DNA of 64,000 nt from positions 54,118 through 118,117 of the forward strand of contig CAIRDP010000043.1 in assembly GCA_903877385.1 (NCBI GenBank), given 5' to 3'. This document shows, one piece after another, positions 37,771 to 46,392 of this stretch (position 1 is the stretch's first letter; each line of letters opens with the position of its first letter). The translations under genes and the position numbers were made by a program. This DNA comes from an uncultured Bacteroidales bacterium. GTDB lineage: Bacteria; Bacteroidota; Bacteroidia; Bacteroidales; FEN-979. Under the pieces are notes generated by a model that saw only the letters and a list, made by a program, of their open reading frames with translations, did no database searches and was not told the origin of the DNA.

Positions 37771-38013
37771 TTATTTGGTGAATTCATTTACCAGGGCGCA
37801 GATCTTGTTCACCGAGTCAAAAGCTTCAGGTGTTGCTTTATCATCGGGAATAGAGATCTTGTATTTGTTCTCGAGGAACCTTTTCAGCGATACCATCGAA
37901 AAACTGTCGACTATCCCGCCCGAAATCAGGGGGGTGTCGAAGCTTACTTCAGTATCATCCTCAACGTACTCATTGACTACGTAAGTTCGAATAATTTCTT
38001 TCATGTCTTCCAT
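37771..38013 (-). CDS. Acyl carrier protein
   Basis: The 80-residue acidic protein has four-helix ACP spacing and a phosphopantetheine site at GGIVDSFSM (Ser in DSF, where DSL is the usual form). Later helices are FLENKYKISIPDDKATPEAF and SVNKICALVNEF. It is not the housekeeping AcpP by context: it sits between an AMP-dependent ligase and a Kbl-like enzyme and has a dedicated AcpS two genes upstream. It should carry the acyl group for the alpha-oxoamine synthase. A clear ribosome site (38028-38022) decides the start. Confidence 0.88.
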   Translation of the reverse strand: MEDMKEIIRTYVVNEYVEDDTEVSFDTPLISGGIVDSFSMVSLKRFLENKYKISIPDDKATPEAFDSVNKICALVNEFTK

Positions 38014-38021
38014 GGTGTGTT

Positions 38022-38028
38022 CTCCTTT
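38022..38028 (-). promoter_or_regulatory. Shine-Dalgarno of the ACP gene
   Basis: AAAGGAG on the minus strand, 8 bases before the ATG at 38013. Confidence 0.75.
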
Positions 38029-38087
38029 TTTGATTTGCTAAATGATATTGATCTTTTTAATTACGTATTTTCTTTGTGATACAGATT

Positions 38088-38189
38088 GCCGGATTACTAG
38101 GTTACTAGGTTACTGGGTTGGCAGCTTAGCTGCGGTTACTAGATACCCAGTTGCCCAGCAACCCAGTACCCGAGCCACCCAGTACCCGG
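38088..38189. repeat. CACTGGG-family palindromic repeat between ligase and ACP genes
   Basis: TACTGGGTTG (38111-38120) and CAACCCAGTA (38159-38168) are a perfect 10-base inverted repeat. An inner hairpin GCAGC-TTA-GCTGC (38121-38133) and further ACTAGG and CCCAGTACC words surround it. It fills most of the 176-base gap inside the gene run. Confidence 0.8.
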
Positions 38190-39893
38190 CTAATCATTCT
38201 CCAGAGTGCTGGTATCCCCAATTTCCTCTCCCCACTCCTTTGCATGGAGTATCCTGCGCATGATCTTTCCGCTGCGGGTCTTGGGAAGGGTCTCTATGAA
38301 TTCGATCTCCTGCGGCATGGCCAGGGGCGAAAGTTTCTTGCGCACGAAATTCATGATTTCAAGGTCAAGGTCCTTGCTGGGTTCGAAGCCGGGTTTCAGG
38401 GTAACAAAGGCCTTTACGACTTCCATATTCACGAAGTCGGGCTTGCTTACTACTGCCGATTCGGCTACCGCCGGATGTTCGAGAAGGGCCGATTCCACCT
38501 CGAAGGGGCTTACAAGGTGGCCTCCGGTATTGATCACATCATCGTCGCGCCCTACAAACCAGAAATAGCCTTCGGGGTCTATGCTCGAACGGTCGCCTGG
38601 TAGATACCAGCCGTTTTTGAACTTTTTCTTATACGTCTCCTCATTTCGCCAATACGTGCGCATCATCGAAGGCCAGCCCGGCTTGATTGCGATAAGTCCT
38701 ATCTTCCCGGGAACTCCAAAGGGCTCAAAGGTGTCGGCATCAATTACGGTGGCCGTGATCCCCGGGAACGGCTTGCCCATGGATCCGGGTTTTATCTTCA
38801 TCCCCGGATAATTACTGATCATGATACTGCCCGTTTCGGTTTGCCAGTAAGTGTCGAGGAAGGCTTTTCCAAAGACTTTCTCGCTCCAGATCACGGCCTC
38901 GCTGTTCAGGGGCTCGCCTACCGAGGCCAAATGCCGGAGGCAGGAAAGATCATATTTCTTAATCACTTCATCTCCTGCTTTCATCAGTGAGCGGATGGCA
39001 GTGGGCGCCGAATACCACATAGTGATCCTGTGCTTTTCGATGAATTTGTACCAGTTGTCGGCCGAAAACCCGGCATCCATCACGCATTGGGTCACACCAT
39101 TGCTGAAGGCGCCTATAATCCCGTATGATGTGCCTGTCACCCATCCCGGGTCGGCAGTGCACCAGTAAATGTCGCTGTCCTGCAGATCAAGCACCCATTT
39201 GGCGGTAAGGTATTGCGATATCAGGCTGTAATGAACATGCTTCACTCCCTTTGGTTGTCCCGTTGTACCTGAAGTATAATGCAATACTGACGGCGATTCG
39301 GCTTTGGTCGGGAAAATCACGAAATTCTCAGGCTTGGGGGCATTGTCCATGTCAAAGGCAACTTCCCTTTCGCCCAGGGGTTTTGCAGGATCGGGATCCA
39401 CGATGATGATATGCTTGAGGTATGGCATTTTATCAAGTATCTTCCTCACCTTGGGAGCATGCTTGCGCTGGGTTATAACCGCTGTTGTTTGAGCATTTTC
39501 AAGGCGAACGATAAGGGATTCATCTCCAAAGGCGGAGAACAGGGGCTGAACGATGGCGCCGATTTTCAGTACACCAAGAAAACCGATGTACAGTTCGGGT
39601 ATCTTGTCCATGAACAGGCATACCCTGTCTTCGGGCTTGATCCCAAGGTCGCGTAAAAACTGCCCCACTCCGTTTGAAGTAAGGCGAAGATCATTGTAAG
39701 TGTAACGCTTTTCCTGTCCTGATGATCCTTCCCAGATCAGGGCAGGTTTGTCGGCTTTTCCAAGCTTACAAATGCGGTCGGAGCAGTACCATCCGATATT
39801 GATATCGTTACCGGGCTGATAATCAAGTTCCTTTTCGGAGATACTCCAATCGAAATTTTTAATCCTTTCGTCGTAGGAAATGATGTTAGTCAT
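38190..39893 (-). CDS. AMP-dependent acyl-CoA/acyl-ACP ligase (AcsA/medium-chain type)
   Basis: This 567-residue ANL-superfamily adenylating enzyme activates a carboxylic acid with ATP and transfers it to a thiol. Motifs are the P-loop YTSGTTGQPKGVKHVH, YWQTETG, GRDDDVINTGGHLVSPFEVE and the C-terminal catalytic Lys in KTRSGKIMRR. Its length and WYCSDR/GDINIGW-type N-terminus resemble acetyl-CoA synthetase-like and medium-chain acyl-CoA ligases. Located between acpS and the ACP gene, it could load that ACP directly; this is inferred from order only. The chain length cannot be read from sequence. No ribosome site is seen, unlike the next two genes. Confidence 0.88.
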   Translation of the reverse strand: MTNIISYDERIKNFDWSISEKELDYQPGNDINIGWYCSDRICKLGKADKPALIWEGSSGQEKRYTYNDLRLTSNGVGQFLRDLGIKPEDRVCLFMDKIPELYIGFLGVLKIGAIVQPLFSAFGDESLIVRLENAQTTAVITQRKHAPKVRKILDKMPYLKHIIIVDPDPAKPLGEREVAFDMDNAPKPENFVIFPTKAESPSVLHYTSGTTGQPKGVKHVHYSLISQYLTAKWVLDLQDSDIYWCTADPGWVTGTSYGIIGAFSNGVTQCVMDAGFSADNWYKFIEKHRITMWYSAPTAIRSLMKAGDEVIKKYDLSCLRHLASVGEPLNSEAVIWSEKVFGKAFLDTYWQTETGSIMISNYPGMKIKPGSMGKPFPGITATVIDADTFEPFGVPGKIGLIAIKPGWPSMMRTYWRNEETYKKKFKNGWYLPGDRSSIDPEGYFWFVGRDDDVINTGGHLVSPFEVESALLEHPAVAESAVVSKPDFVNMEVVKAFVTLKPGFEPSKDLDLEIMNFVRKKLSPLAMPQEIEFIETLPKTRSGKIMRRILHAKEWGEEIGDTSTLEND

Positions 39894-39900
39894 GGGTGTA

Positions 39901-39980
39901 AGAGGATTTTGGTTAATACTTGGTTCTTGGCACTGGGTTCCGGGTTCTGGAGTTTTTACCCAGTGCCAGGTACCTAGTGC
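39901..39980. repeat. CACTGGG-family palindromic repeat between acpS and ligase genes
   Basis: TGGCACTGGGT (39928-39938) and ACCCAGTGCCA (39958-39968) are a perfect 11-base inverted repeat with a 19-base loop. It occupies the 95-base gap between the two genes. Confidence 0.85.
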
Positions 39981-39988
39981 AAGCTTAC

Positions 39989-40366
39989 CTAGATTTCAAT
40001 TATCACAATGGCTGATGTTAATTCCTTAACATGCGATAAAGATACATGAATTTTTGAAAATCCCTCTTTTTCTGATAATTCTTTTGCCTTGCCGCTCAGG
40101 CGGATATGGGGCTGGCCAAGTTCATCATGAAACACTTCGATGTCGGCAAACCGGATGCCGAACCTCCATCCTGTTCCAGTGGCTTTCATCAGCGCTTCCT
40201 TGGCCGAAAAACGCGCTGCATAATGCTGGTACTTGTTCCTGTTCTTTGATTCGCAGTATGCGATCTCACCCTCGGTGAAGATCTTGTCACGAAACCCTAT
40301 GTCACGCTCCATCACTTTCTGGATGCGCGCACATTCGATTATATCGATTCCTGTTCCGTAGATCAT
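39989..40366 (-). CDS. acpS: Holo-[acyl-carrier-protein] synthase
   Basis: The 125-residue AcpS-type phosphopantetheinyl transferase attaches 4'-phosphopantetheine to apo-ACP. Signatures are GTGIDIIECARI (Mg-binding Asp) at the N-terminus and RFSAKEALMKATGTG with the catalytic Lys/Glu. The reading frame extends upstream to 40480 into kbl, but ATG 40366 matches the family length and motif position. It lies 64 bases after the canonical kbl and upstream of ligase and ACP genes. This may be the genome's only AcpS or a dedicated copy; the ACP two genes downstream is its evident local substrate. Confidence 0.95.
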   Translation of the reverse strand: MIYGTGIDIIECARIQKVMERDIGFRDKIFTEGEIAYCESKNRNKYQHYAARFSAKEALMKATGTGWRFGIRFADIEVFHDELGQPHIRLSGKAKELSEKEGFSKIHVSLSHVKELTSAIVIIEI

Positions 40367-40430
40367 GTTATACTTGTCATTCCTAATCTTTCTGCCGGGG
40401 TTTCTTCGATGTCTATAAGTCCGCTGCCGT

Positions 40431-41627
40431 TCAAATCGCTCCGAGTTGTTTACCGACTTTCCTGAACTTGTCCAGGGCAAAACCTATCTGTTCCAGTGAA
40501 TGGGCGGCGCTGATCTGCACCCTGATACGGGACTTCCCCTTAGGGACTACCGGATAATAAAATCCGATTACATAAACACCTTCTTCAAGAAGTGCATTGG
40601 CAAACTCCTGCGATAATTTCGCATCGTTCGGAAGATGTCCGAACAATACAGGTACGATTGGATGTATCCCCTCCACTATCCTGAATCCCGCATCCTGCAT
40701 CCCCTTCCTGAACAGCTGGGTGTTTTCGAACAGCTTGTCTCTCAATGAAGTGGTTTCCGACAGCATTTTGAGCACCTCAAGCGTTGCTCCTGTGATCGCC
40801 GGTGCCAAGGTATTTGAAAAGAGGTATGGGCGTGAACGCTGCCTTAGCAGTTCGACGATCTCTTTTTTGGCTGAAATGCATCCGCCGGAAGCGCCTCCCA
40901 GGGCCTTCCCGAAGGTGGTGGAAATGATGTCGACCCTTCCCTGTGCATTACAATGTTCTATGGTCCCGCGCCCGGTTTTTCCAACAAATCCCGTTGCATG
41001 CGAATCGTCAACCATAACCAGTGCATTGTATTTCTCGGCCAGGTCGCAGATCTTATCCACCTTAGCGATGATGCCGTCCATAGAAAACACACCGTCGGTG
41101 ACTATGAGTTTGAACCTTGCTTCGCTGGCATCCTGCAGAACTTCCTCCAGGTCATCCATATCGTTGTTCTTGTACCTGAACCTCTGTGCTTTGCAAAGCC
41201 TTACCCCGTCGATGATGGAAGCATGGTTCAGCTCGTCGCTGATGATCGCATCCTGCTCCCCGAGAAGGGGTTCAAACACCCCGCCGTTGGCATCGAAAGC
41301 CGAGGAATACAGAATCGTATCTTCCATCCCCAGGAACTCGCTCAGCTTGGCTTCCAGGTCTTTATGTATCTTCTGAGTACCGCATATGAAGCGCACGCTC
41401 GACATGCCGTAGCCGTACCTGAAGAATGTCATGTTGGCCCCGGCCATGGTCCTGGGATCATTCGACAAACCCAGGTAATTGTTTGCGCAGAAATTGAGGA
41501 CCTTCCTGCCATTGGTCATGATCTCGACGCCCTGGGGGGTCGAGATGATCCTTTCGGTCTTATAAAGGCCGTCATTAATGATTCCGTCGAGCTGCTTCTG
41601 CAGATGCTGTTGAAATTTACCGTACAT
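40431..41627 (-). CDS. kbl: Glycine C-acetyltransferase (2-amino-3-ketobutyrate CoA ligase)
   Basis: The 398-residue PLP enzyme is very close to classical Kbl: [47 protein letters not shown] (Schiff-base Lys), [14 protein letters not shown] and [14 protein letters not shown]. It cleaves 2-amino-3-ketobutyrate with CoA to glycine and acetyl-CoA, the second step of threonine breakdown after Tdh (tdh is at 7821). Its position at the head of an acpS-ligase-ACP-Kbl-like run raises the possibility that it has been recruited into a biosynthetic pathway. It starts 48 bases after the MFS gene. Confidence 0.93.
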   Translation of the reverse strand: MYGKFQQHLQKQLDGIINDGLYKTERIISTPQGVEIMTNGRKVLNFCANNYLGLSNDPRTMAGANMTFFRYGYGMSSVRFICGTQKIHKDLEAKLSEFLGMEDTILYSSAFDANGGVFEPLLGEQDAIISDELNHASIIDGVRLCKAQRFRYKNNDMDDLEEVLQDASEARFKLIVTDGVFSMDGIIAKVDKICDLAEKYNALVMVDDSHATGFVGKTGRGTIEHCNAQGRVDIISTTFGKALGGASGGCISAKKEIVELLRQRSRPYLFSNTLAPAITGATLEVLKMLSETTSLRDKLFENTQLFRKGMQDAGFRIVEGIHPIVPVLFGHLPNDAKLSQEFANALLEEGVYVIGFYYPVVPKGKSRIRVQISAAHSLEQIGFALDKFRKVGKQLGAI

Positions 41628-41675
41628 GTGAGTATAAAACAGTTAGTTTAGAGTCCTCAAAAATAATCAAAAAAT

Positions 41676-42929
41676 TCATCGGATGGTTCTCAGATTTAAG
41701 GACCTGAGTTTGGGGAAAACTTTGGATGCGATAAGCACTACCAGCAGGGTCATCTCCCCCCCGAAGATCACCGATGGGATCAGCCCCATGAGCTTTGCGG
41801 CAAGCCCCGATTCAAACGACCCTATCTCGTTCGACGAACCTATGAAGATTGAATTCACCGACGCCACCCTCCCCCTCATTGCATCGGGGGTCACGAGTTG
41901 CATGGTGGTCGCCCTGATGATTACGCTGATGTTGTCGAACATCCCGCTCATCATCAGCAATGCGAACGAAAGGTAAAAATTCCTTGAAAGGGCAAAGAGG
42001 ATTATCGACAGGCCGAATCCCGCAACACTGAAATACAGGTACTTGCCGGCTTTAACCATGGGGGGCCTGTGGGCAAGAATGGTTCCCATGATCACCGCTC
42101 CCACCATGGGGGCCGATCTCAGGAACCCCAGTCCTTCGGGACCGACTTTCAGGACTTCCGCAGCAAAAACAGGAAGCATGGCAACCGCTCCCCCGAACAA
42201 CACCCCGAACATGTCGAGCGACATAGCCCCGAGAAGGATCTGGTTTTTAAGCACGAACTTCAACCCTCCCGATAGCCTGTGCAGCAGGGTCTCGCCTTTT
42301 TCATAGACCGGAGCAGGCCTGTTTTTCACGAACAGCAGCAGTACGAATGAAAGGAAAAGGAAAAGCAGTACGCTGAGATAAGCCGCCCTCACCCCCATGA
42401 AACCGTAAACCATCCCTCCTATCGCCGGTCCTGTGATCGCACCGATATGCCAGATGGTTGAATTCCAGGTTGATGAATTGGTGTAAAGGTGGCGCGGCAC
42501 CAGCTGGGCCATCAGCGCAATGATGGCAGGATACAGGTAAGCCCTTGCAACGCCTGATACTGCAACGACAAGATAAATCGGGATCACCCCCACTTTGTTG
42601 AGTATCCCGAGTGAAGGTAAGGTGAAAAGGAAGAGCGCAAGGGTCCCGCAAAGGTAAAGAAGCATGAACCAGGTGATAATGCTTTTCCTGTTGTATTTGT
42701 CGGCGGCATTTCCCGCGAACAAAGCCGTGGCAATGTTGGGCAAAGCTTCGGCCAGGCCGATGAGGCCAAGCGCAAGGGGATCTTTTGTGATCTGGTAGAC
42801 CTGCCATCCCACGATGATGCTCTGCATCTGGAAGGCAATGGTGGCAAAAAAACGGAAACTCAGAAACAAGCGGAAGTCTCTTACACGCAAAACCGCGTAA
42901 GCATCGTGTTTTTCAGGATAATTATCCAA
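41676..42929 (-). CDS. MFS transporter, EntS-like exporter
   Basis: The 417-residue protein has about 12 membrane spans. The N-terminal part RDFRLFLSFRFFATIAFQMQSIIVGWQVY and the cytoplasmic loop AGNAADKYNRKSI are typical of the MFS_3/EntS (enterobactin exporter-like) group. The start is a TTG at 42929, since no ATG precedes the first span; it lies 5 bases after the EF-G paralogue stop, so the two genes are almost certainly co-transcribed. The substrate is unknown; the product of the ACP/Kbl-like locus downstream is a candidate by position. Confidence 0.85.
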   Translation of the reverse strand: MDNYPEKHDAYAVLRVRDFRLFLSFRFFATIAFQMQSIIVGWQVYQITKDPLALGLIGLAEALPNIATALFAGNAADKYNRKSIITWFMLLYLCGTLALFLFTLPSLGILNKVGVIPIYLVVAVSGVARAYLYPAIIALMAQLVPRHLYTNSSTWNSTIWHIGAITGPAIGGMVYGFMGVRAAYLSVLLFLFLSFVLLLFVKNRPAPVYEKGETLLHRLSGGLKFVLKNQILLGAMSLDMFGVLFGGAVAMLPVFAAEVLKVGPEGLGFLRSAPMVGAVIMGTILAHRPPMVKAGKYLYFSVAGFGLSIILFALSRNFYLSFALLMMSGMFDNISVIIRATTMQLVTPDAMRGRVASVNSIFIGSSNEIGSFESGLAAKLMGLIPSVIFGGEMTLLVVLIASKVFPKLRSLNLRTIR

Positions 42930-42934
42930 TTGGC

Positions 42935-45073
42935 CTATTCTTCCTCCGTCTCCTGGTCTTCGTATGCCTTGAGCAGTTTATCCTGTATATCGGAAGGAAC
43001 CTGGGCATACTCGTTAAATTTCATGCTGTATGTGGCACGTCCGCTGGTGATGGAACTGAGCGCGGTTGAATACCGGTTCAGTTCGGCCAGGGGTACCCTT
43101 GCAATGATCTTCTGGAACCCGGCCTCGCTGTCCATCCCCATGATGATGGCCCTGCGTCCCTGGAGGTCGGTCATGACTTCACCCATCTTGTCTTCAGGAA
43201 CAAGAACTTCAACATCATAAATAGGTTCAAGGATCTTGGGGCCTGCATTTTTAAAGGCTTCCTTGAATGCTGCACGGCCTGCGAGCTTGAACGAGATTTC
43301 ATTGGAATCTACGGGGTGCATTTTACCGTCGTAGATGTTGAAGACGATGTCGCGGGCATAGGAACCTGTGAGAGGGCCTTCTTCCATTTTCTCCATCACT
43401 CCTTTCAGGATGGCCGGCATGAAACGTGCATCAATGGCACCGCCAACGATGCAATTATGCATTACAAGCTTTCCGCCCCATTCGAGATCTATGGGATCCC
43501 TGCCGCGGATGGGGAACTCGGTCTGGTCGGCCATCCCTTCCCGGTATGGCTGTATCATCATATGGACTTCCCCGAACTGGCCTGAGCCTCCCGATTGCTT
43601 CTTGTGACGGTACATCGATTTTGCCGATTTGGTGATGGTCTCACGGTACGGGATTTTCGGAGCAAGGTATTCAATGGGAATTTTTTCAAGATTTTCGATG
43701 ATCCATTTTGTAAAATTGAGCTGAAGTTCGCCCTGTCCCTGTAAGATAAGCTGCTTCAGTTCCCTGGAGTATTCAAAGAGCAGGGTGGGGTCCATCCTGG
43801 CCAGTTCGTTGATGATGGCTCCGAGTTTTTCGTCATCGTTGGCGCTTTTGGCCTTGACTGCAACGCGGAACTTGGGTTCAGGGTAATTGGTGGGTTCGAT
43901 GATATCGTCGGGATTCTTGATCGAATTCAGGGTATTCCCGGTATGAACGTTTTTCAGTTTAATGGTGGCGCCAATATCGCCGGGCATGAACTTCTCAACC
44001 TTTTCACGGTTCTTTCCGTTTACCACGAACAACTGTGAAATCCTTTCCTTGGTATGGTTACGGCTGGGGTTGATCATATCCTGGGTTTCGACAATCTCTC
44101 CGGAGTAAACCTTGAAATAGATGATCTCCCCTATATGAGGTTCAATGGATGTCTTGAAAATAAAAAGTGCGGTAGGGTCCGTTGACTTGAAGTTCAGCTG
44201 CTTGCCATCGGTGGTCTTTGCACCCGGCATTTCATCGGGAGCAGGAACTGATCCGGTAATGAACTCAAGCAACCTTCCAACACCCATGTTCTGTTTGGCA
44301 CAGATGCAGAGAACAGGGAACATGCTGCGAGAAATCATCCCGATCTTCATGGCCTGGTTAATCTGTTCTTCGCTAAGCGTACCCTTTTCAAAAAATTCTT
44401 CCATCAGCTTCTCATCCTTGGATGCAAGCTCTTCGATCAGGGTTGCCTGCATTTCTTCGGCCTTGTCTTTCTCTGATGCCGGGATATCGCTGATCTCGGG
44501 TTTCCCGCCACCGACGGGATATTTGTACATCTTCATCTTCAGAAGGTCGATGAAGGAATTGAATCCCAAACCTGCGTTTACAGGGTACTGGATGGGCGTG
44601 ACATTGCTGCCGAAACGGGCTTTGAGGTTGCGCAGGGTTTCATCATAGTTGGCATGCTCCAGGTCAAGGTGGTTCATGGCAAAAATAACGGGCTTGTTTG
44701 CTTTGTTTGTCCAACGCCAGGTGATTTCCGTACCTACTTCAACCCCGTTCTGTGCATTCACAACCATCACAGCAGTATCGGCTACCCTGAGGCCGCCGAT
44801 CACCTCTCCAATGAAATCATCGAAACCAGGCGCATCCAGGATGTTGATCTTCTTGTTATCGCAAATCGTGTACATTAACGATGCACTGACCGAAGCCTGT
44901 CGCTCCAGTTCAATAGGGCGGTAATCCGAAATTGTGTTCTTGTCGTCGACTGTACCGCGGCGGTTAATGATTCCTCCTTCAAACACCATCGCTTCAGCTA
45001 AAGTGGTTTTTCCTGTTTTCGTGCCTCCTATGAGCACGATGTTACGGATCTCATTGGTTTGGTAAACCTTCAT
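42935..45073 (-). CDS. Elongation factor G paralogue with degenerate GTPase motifs
   Basis: The 712-residue protein has the full EF-G layout (G domain, domains II to V; domain IV GGSGQFGEVHMMIQPY, domain V VPEDKMGEVMTDLQGRRA). The P-loop is kept as GGTKTGKTT (16-24). Switch I reads ERQASVS, not ERGITI. G3 is DAPGF (80-84) where EF-G has DTPGH, so the catalytic His is Phe. G4 is NHLD (134-137) where NKxD is expected. Such a protein is unlikely to hydrolyse GTP normally. Bacteroides species have a reported EF-G paralogue (EF-G2) acting without GTP hydrolysis during starvation; this could be the counterpart. It has a consensus promoter (45160-45130) and heads the run leading to the ACP locus. 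Confidence 0.9.
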   Translation of the reverse strand: MKVYQTNEIRNIVLIGGTKTGKTTLAEAMVFEGGIINRRGTVDDKNTISDYRPIELERQASVSASLMYTICDNKKINILDAPGFDDFIGEVIGGLRVADTAVMVVNAQNGVEVGTEITWRWTNKANKPVIFAMNHLDLEHANYDETLRNLKARFGSNVTPIQYPVNAGLGFNSFIDLLKMKMYKYPVGGGKPEISDIPASEKDKAEEMQATLIEELASKDEKLMEEFFEKGTLSEEQINQAMKIGMISRSMFPVLCICAKQNMGVGRLLEFITGSVPAPDEMPGAKTTDGKQLNFKSTDPTALFIFKTSIEPHIGEIIYFKVYSGEIVETQDMINPSRNHTKERISQLFVVNGKNREKVEKFMPGDIGATIKLKNVHTGNTLNSIKNPDDIIEPTNYPEPKFRVAVKAKSANDDEKLGAIINELARMDPTLLFEYSRELKQLILQGQGELQLNFTKWIIENLEKIPIEYLAPKIPYRETITKSAKSMYRHKKQSGGSGQFGEVHMMIQPYREGMADQTEFPIRGRDPIDLEWGGKLVMHNCIVGGAIDARFMPAILKGVMEKMEEGPLTGSYARDIVFNIYDGKMHPVDSNEISFKLAGRAAFKEAFKNAGPKILEPIYDVEVLVPEDKMGEVMTDLQGRRAIIMGMDSEAGFQKIIARVPLAELNRYSTALSSITSGRATYSMKFNEYAQVPSDIQDKLLKAYEDQETEEE

Positions 45074-45129
45074 GTCAAGTAGTATTATTCTGTTTTTATG
45101 ATGAAAATTTTATTTTCAGAAAAGGCCTG

Positions 45130-45160
45130 CAAAGTTATAAATAAGGTTGGAATAATCAAA
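45130..45160 (-). promoter_or_regulatory. Promoter of the EF-G paralogue operon
   Basis: TTTG (45160-45157), a 19-base spacer and TAACTTTG (45137-45130) match the Bacteroidota consensus exactly. The leader to ATG 45073 is about 50 bases. Confidence 0.8.
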
Positions 45161-45179
45161 GACACAGCGATATATAAAT

Positions 45180-45194
45180 GGCGAAAAGCGAAAT
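45180..45194. repeat. GCGAAAAGCGAAAT repeat copy
   Basis: A single GGCGAAAAGCGAAAT unit between the EF-G promoter and the end of the PfkB gene; the same word forms the palindrome at 36455. Confidence 0.6.
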
Positions 45195-45244
45195 CAACCT
45201 GCATTTCGAATCCTGAATTACTGCGGATGAGGTTTCGCGAGGGC

Positions 45245-46213
45245 TCAGACGACTTCCGCCCTGATCCTGTTCCAACGCTCCCTGTCCATCTTCGATCCTA
45301 TGAATTCTATTACGTTACCTGATAGCATAGCCCCGTAGTTTCCGCAGGTTTCCAGGGATTTGCCCGTTGACAGCCCGTAAAGAAATCCTGAAGCATACAG
45401 GTCGCCTGCACCTGTCGTATCTATGGGTTGTACATCGATAACACCGATGTCCCATGTGGCTTCCCCGCTTTTTATCATAGAGCCTTTGCTCCCGATCTTC
45501 ACCACGGCTATCTTCACTTTGGATGCGATCTCATCAAGTGCTTTCCTGGGTTCCAGGCCAGTAAGCGCCTTCGCCTCTTCCTCGTTGGCAAATACAATAT
45601 CAATGTATTTTGTAATGATCTCGTTTAGGAAATCCCTGTTGGCCTCCACAACATTGTAACTGCAAAGGTCTATGGCCGTTGTGAGCCCTGCCGACTTGGC
45701 CTTTTCTGCGACGGTGCGAACGAGGTTGTGATCCTGCACCAAAAAGCCCTCGATCAGTATATAATCGTAATCGGCATACCTGAAACTGTTTACGAATTCC
45801 ACGGAAAATTCGGCCGATGCTCCAAGATGGGTTGCGAAAGTTCTTTCAAAATCGGGAGTTACCAGGGCAACCACCCTTCCTGTTTCGTTTTTACTGTGGA
45901 CCATGTGAAGGTCCACACCGGCATTGACCATATCCCGCACAAAATGCCCTCCGATCTCATCCTCACCCACAACACCTATGAAACCTGACTTTGAGCCAAG
46001 CATCCCCAGTCCATGAATGGTATTGGCAGTCGACCCCCCTGCCGATTGTGACTTTTCGTATGCATTGACCCTTTCGAGCACCCGGTTCGAACGCGCCTTA
46101 TCAACCAGTTGCATACTTCCCTTGGGAAGATCCAGTTCATTGAGAATGTGATCATTATCAATCTTTACCATGATGTCAACCAGGGCGTTGCCTACTCCTA
46201 GAATTTTTTTCAT
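45245..46213 (-). CDS. PfkB-family sugar/adenosine kinase
   Basis: The 322-residue ribokinase-fold enzyme has the N-terminal GVGNALVDIMVKID, the di-Gly sugar-binding SAGGSTANTIHGLGML, and the C-terminal anion-hole/catalytic DTTGAGDLYASGFLYG with the base Asp. The overall pattern, with NALVD and SAGGS-NT, is closest to adenosine kinase-like members of the family, which phosphorylate adenosine or related nucleosides; sugar kinases cannot be excluded. It has a putative -7 element at 46298-46291 and a palindromic repeat lies in its 5' leader (46231-46280). Confidence 0.85.
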   Translation of the reverse strand: MKKILGVGNALVDIMVKIDNDHILNELDLPKGSMQLVDKARSNRVLERVNAYEKSQSAGGSTANTIHGLGMLGSKSGFIGVVGEDEIGGHFVRDMVNAGVDLHMVHSKNETGRVVALVTPDFERTFATHLGASAEFSVEFVNSFRYADYDYILIEGFLVQDHNLVRTVAEKAKSAGLTTAIDLCSYNVVEANRDFLNEIITKYIDIVFANEEEAKALTGLEPRKALDEIASKVKIAVVKIGSKGSMIKSGEATWDIGVIDVQPIDTTGAGDLYASGFLYGLSTGKSLETCGNYGAMLSGNVIEFIGSKMDRERWNRIRAEVV

Positions 46214-46230
46214 ACGATTATCTGATTTAA

Positions 46231-46280
46231 AAAGCGAAATGGCGAAAAGCGATCTTTTTCGCTACCTCGCTATTTCGCTA
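46231..46280. repeat. GCGAAAT palindromic repeat in the PfkB gene leader
   Basis: AGCGAAAT (46233-46240) pairs with ATTTCGCT (46272-46279), and a nested GCGAAAA (46242-46248) pairs with TTTTCGC (46256-46262). It lies between the promoter and the ATG of the PfkB gene, so it would be a hairpin in the mRNA leader. Confidence 0.8.
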
Positions 46281-46290
46281 CTTTTTTTTG

Positions 46291-46298
46291 CAAAAATA
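46291..46298 (-). promoter_or_regulatory. Putative -7 element of the PfkB gene
   Basis: TATTTTTG on the minus strand. Transcription from it would place the palindromic repeat in the 5' leader of about 70 bases. Confidence 0.4.
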
Positions 46299-46392
46299 TA
46301 CATTTTCGGTTCAGATCACTACACTTACGTATTCACCATGCAGATAATGCAACCAAAATCAAGCCCTCCCGTATAATCAAGAAAAATCACCC

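Noticed and set aside
40675..40710. GCATCCTGCATCC words in kbl as another repeat insertion
   Set aside because: They encode the conserved MQDAGFRI region of Kbl at its normal place, so the similarity to repeat words is coincidental.
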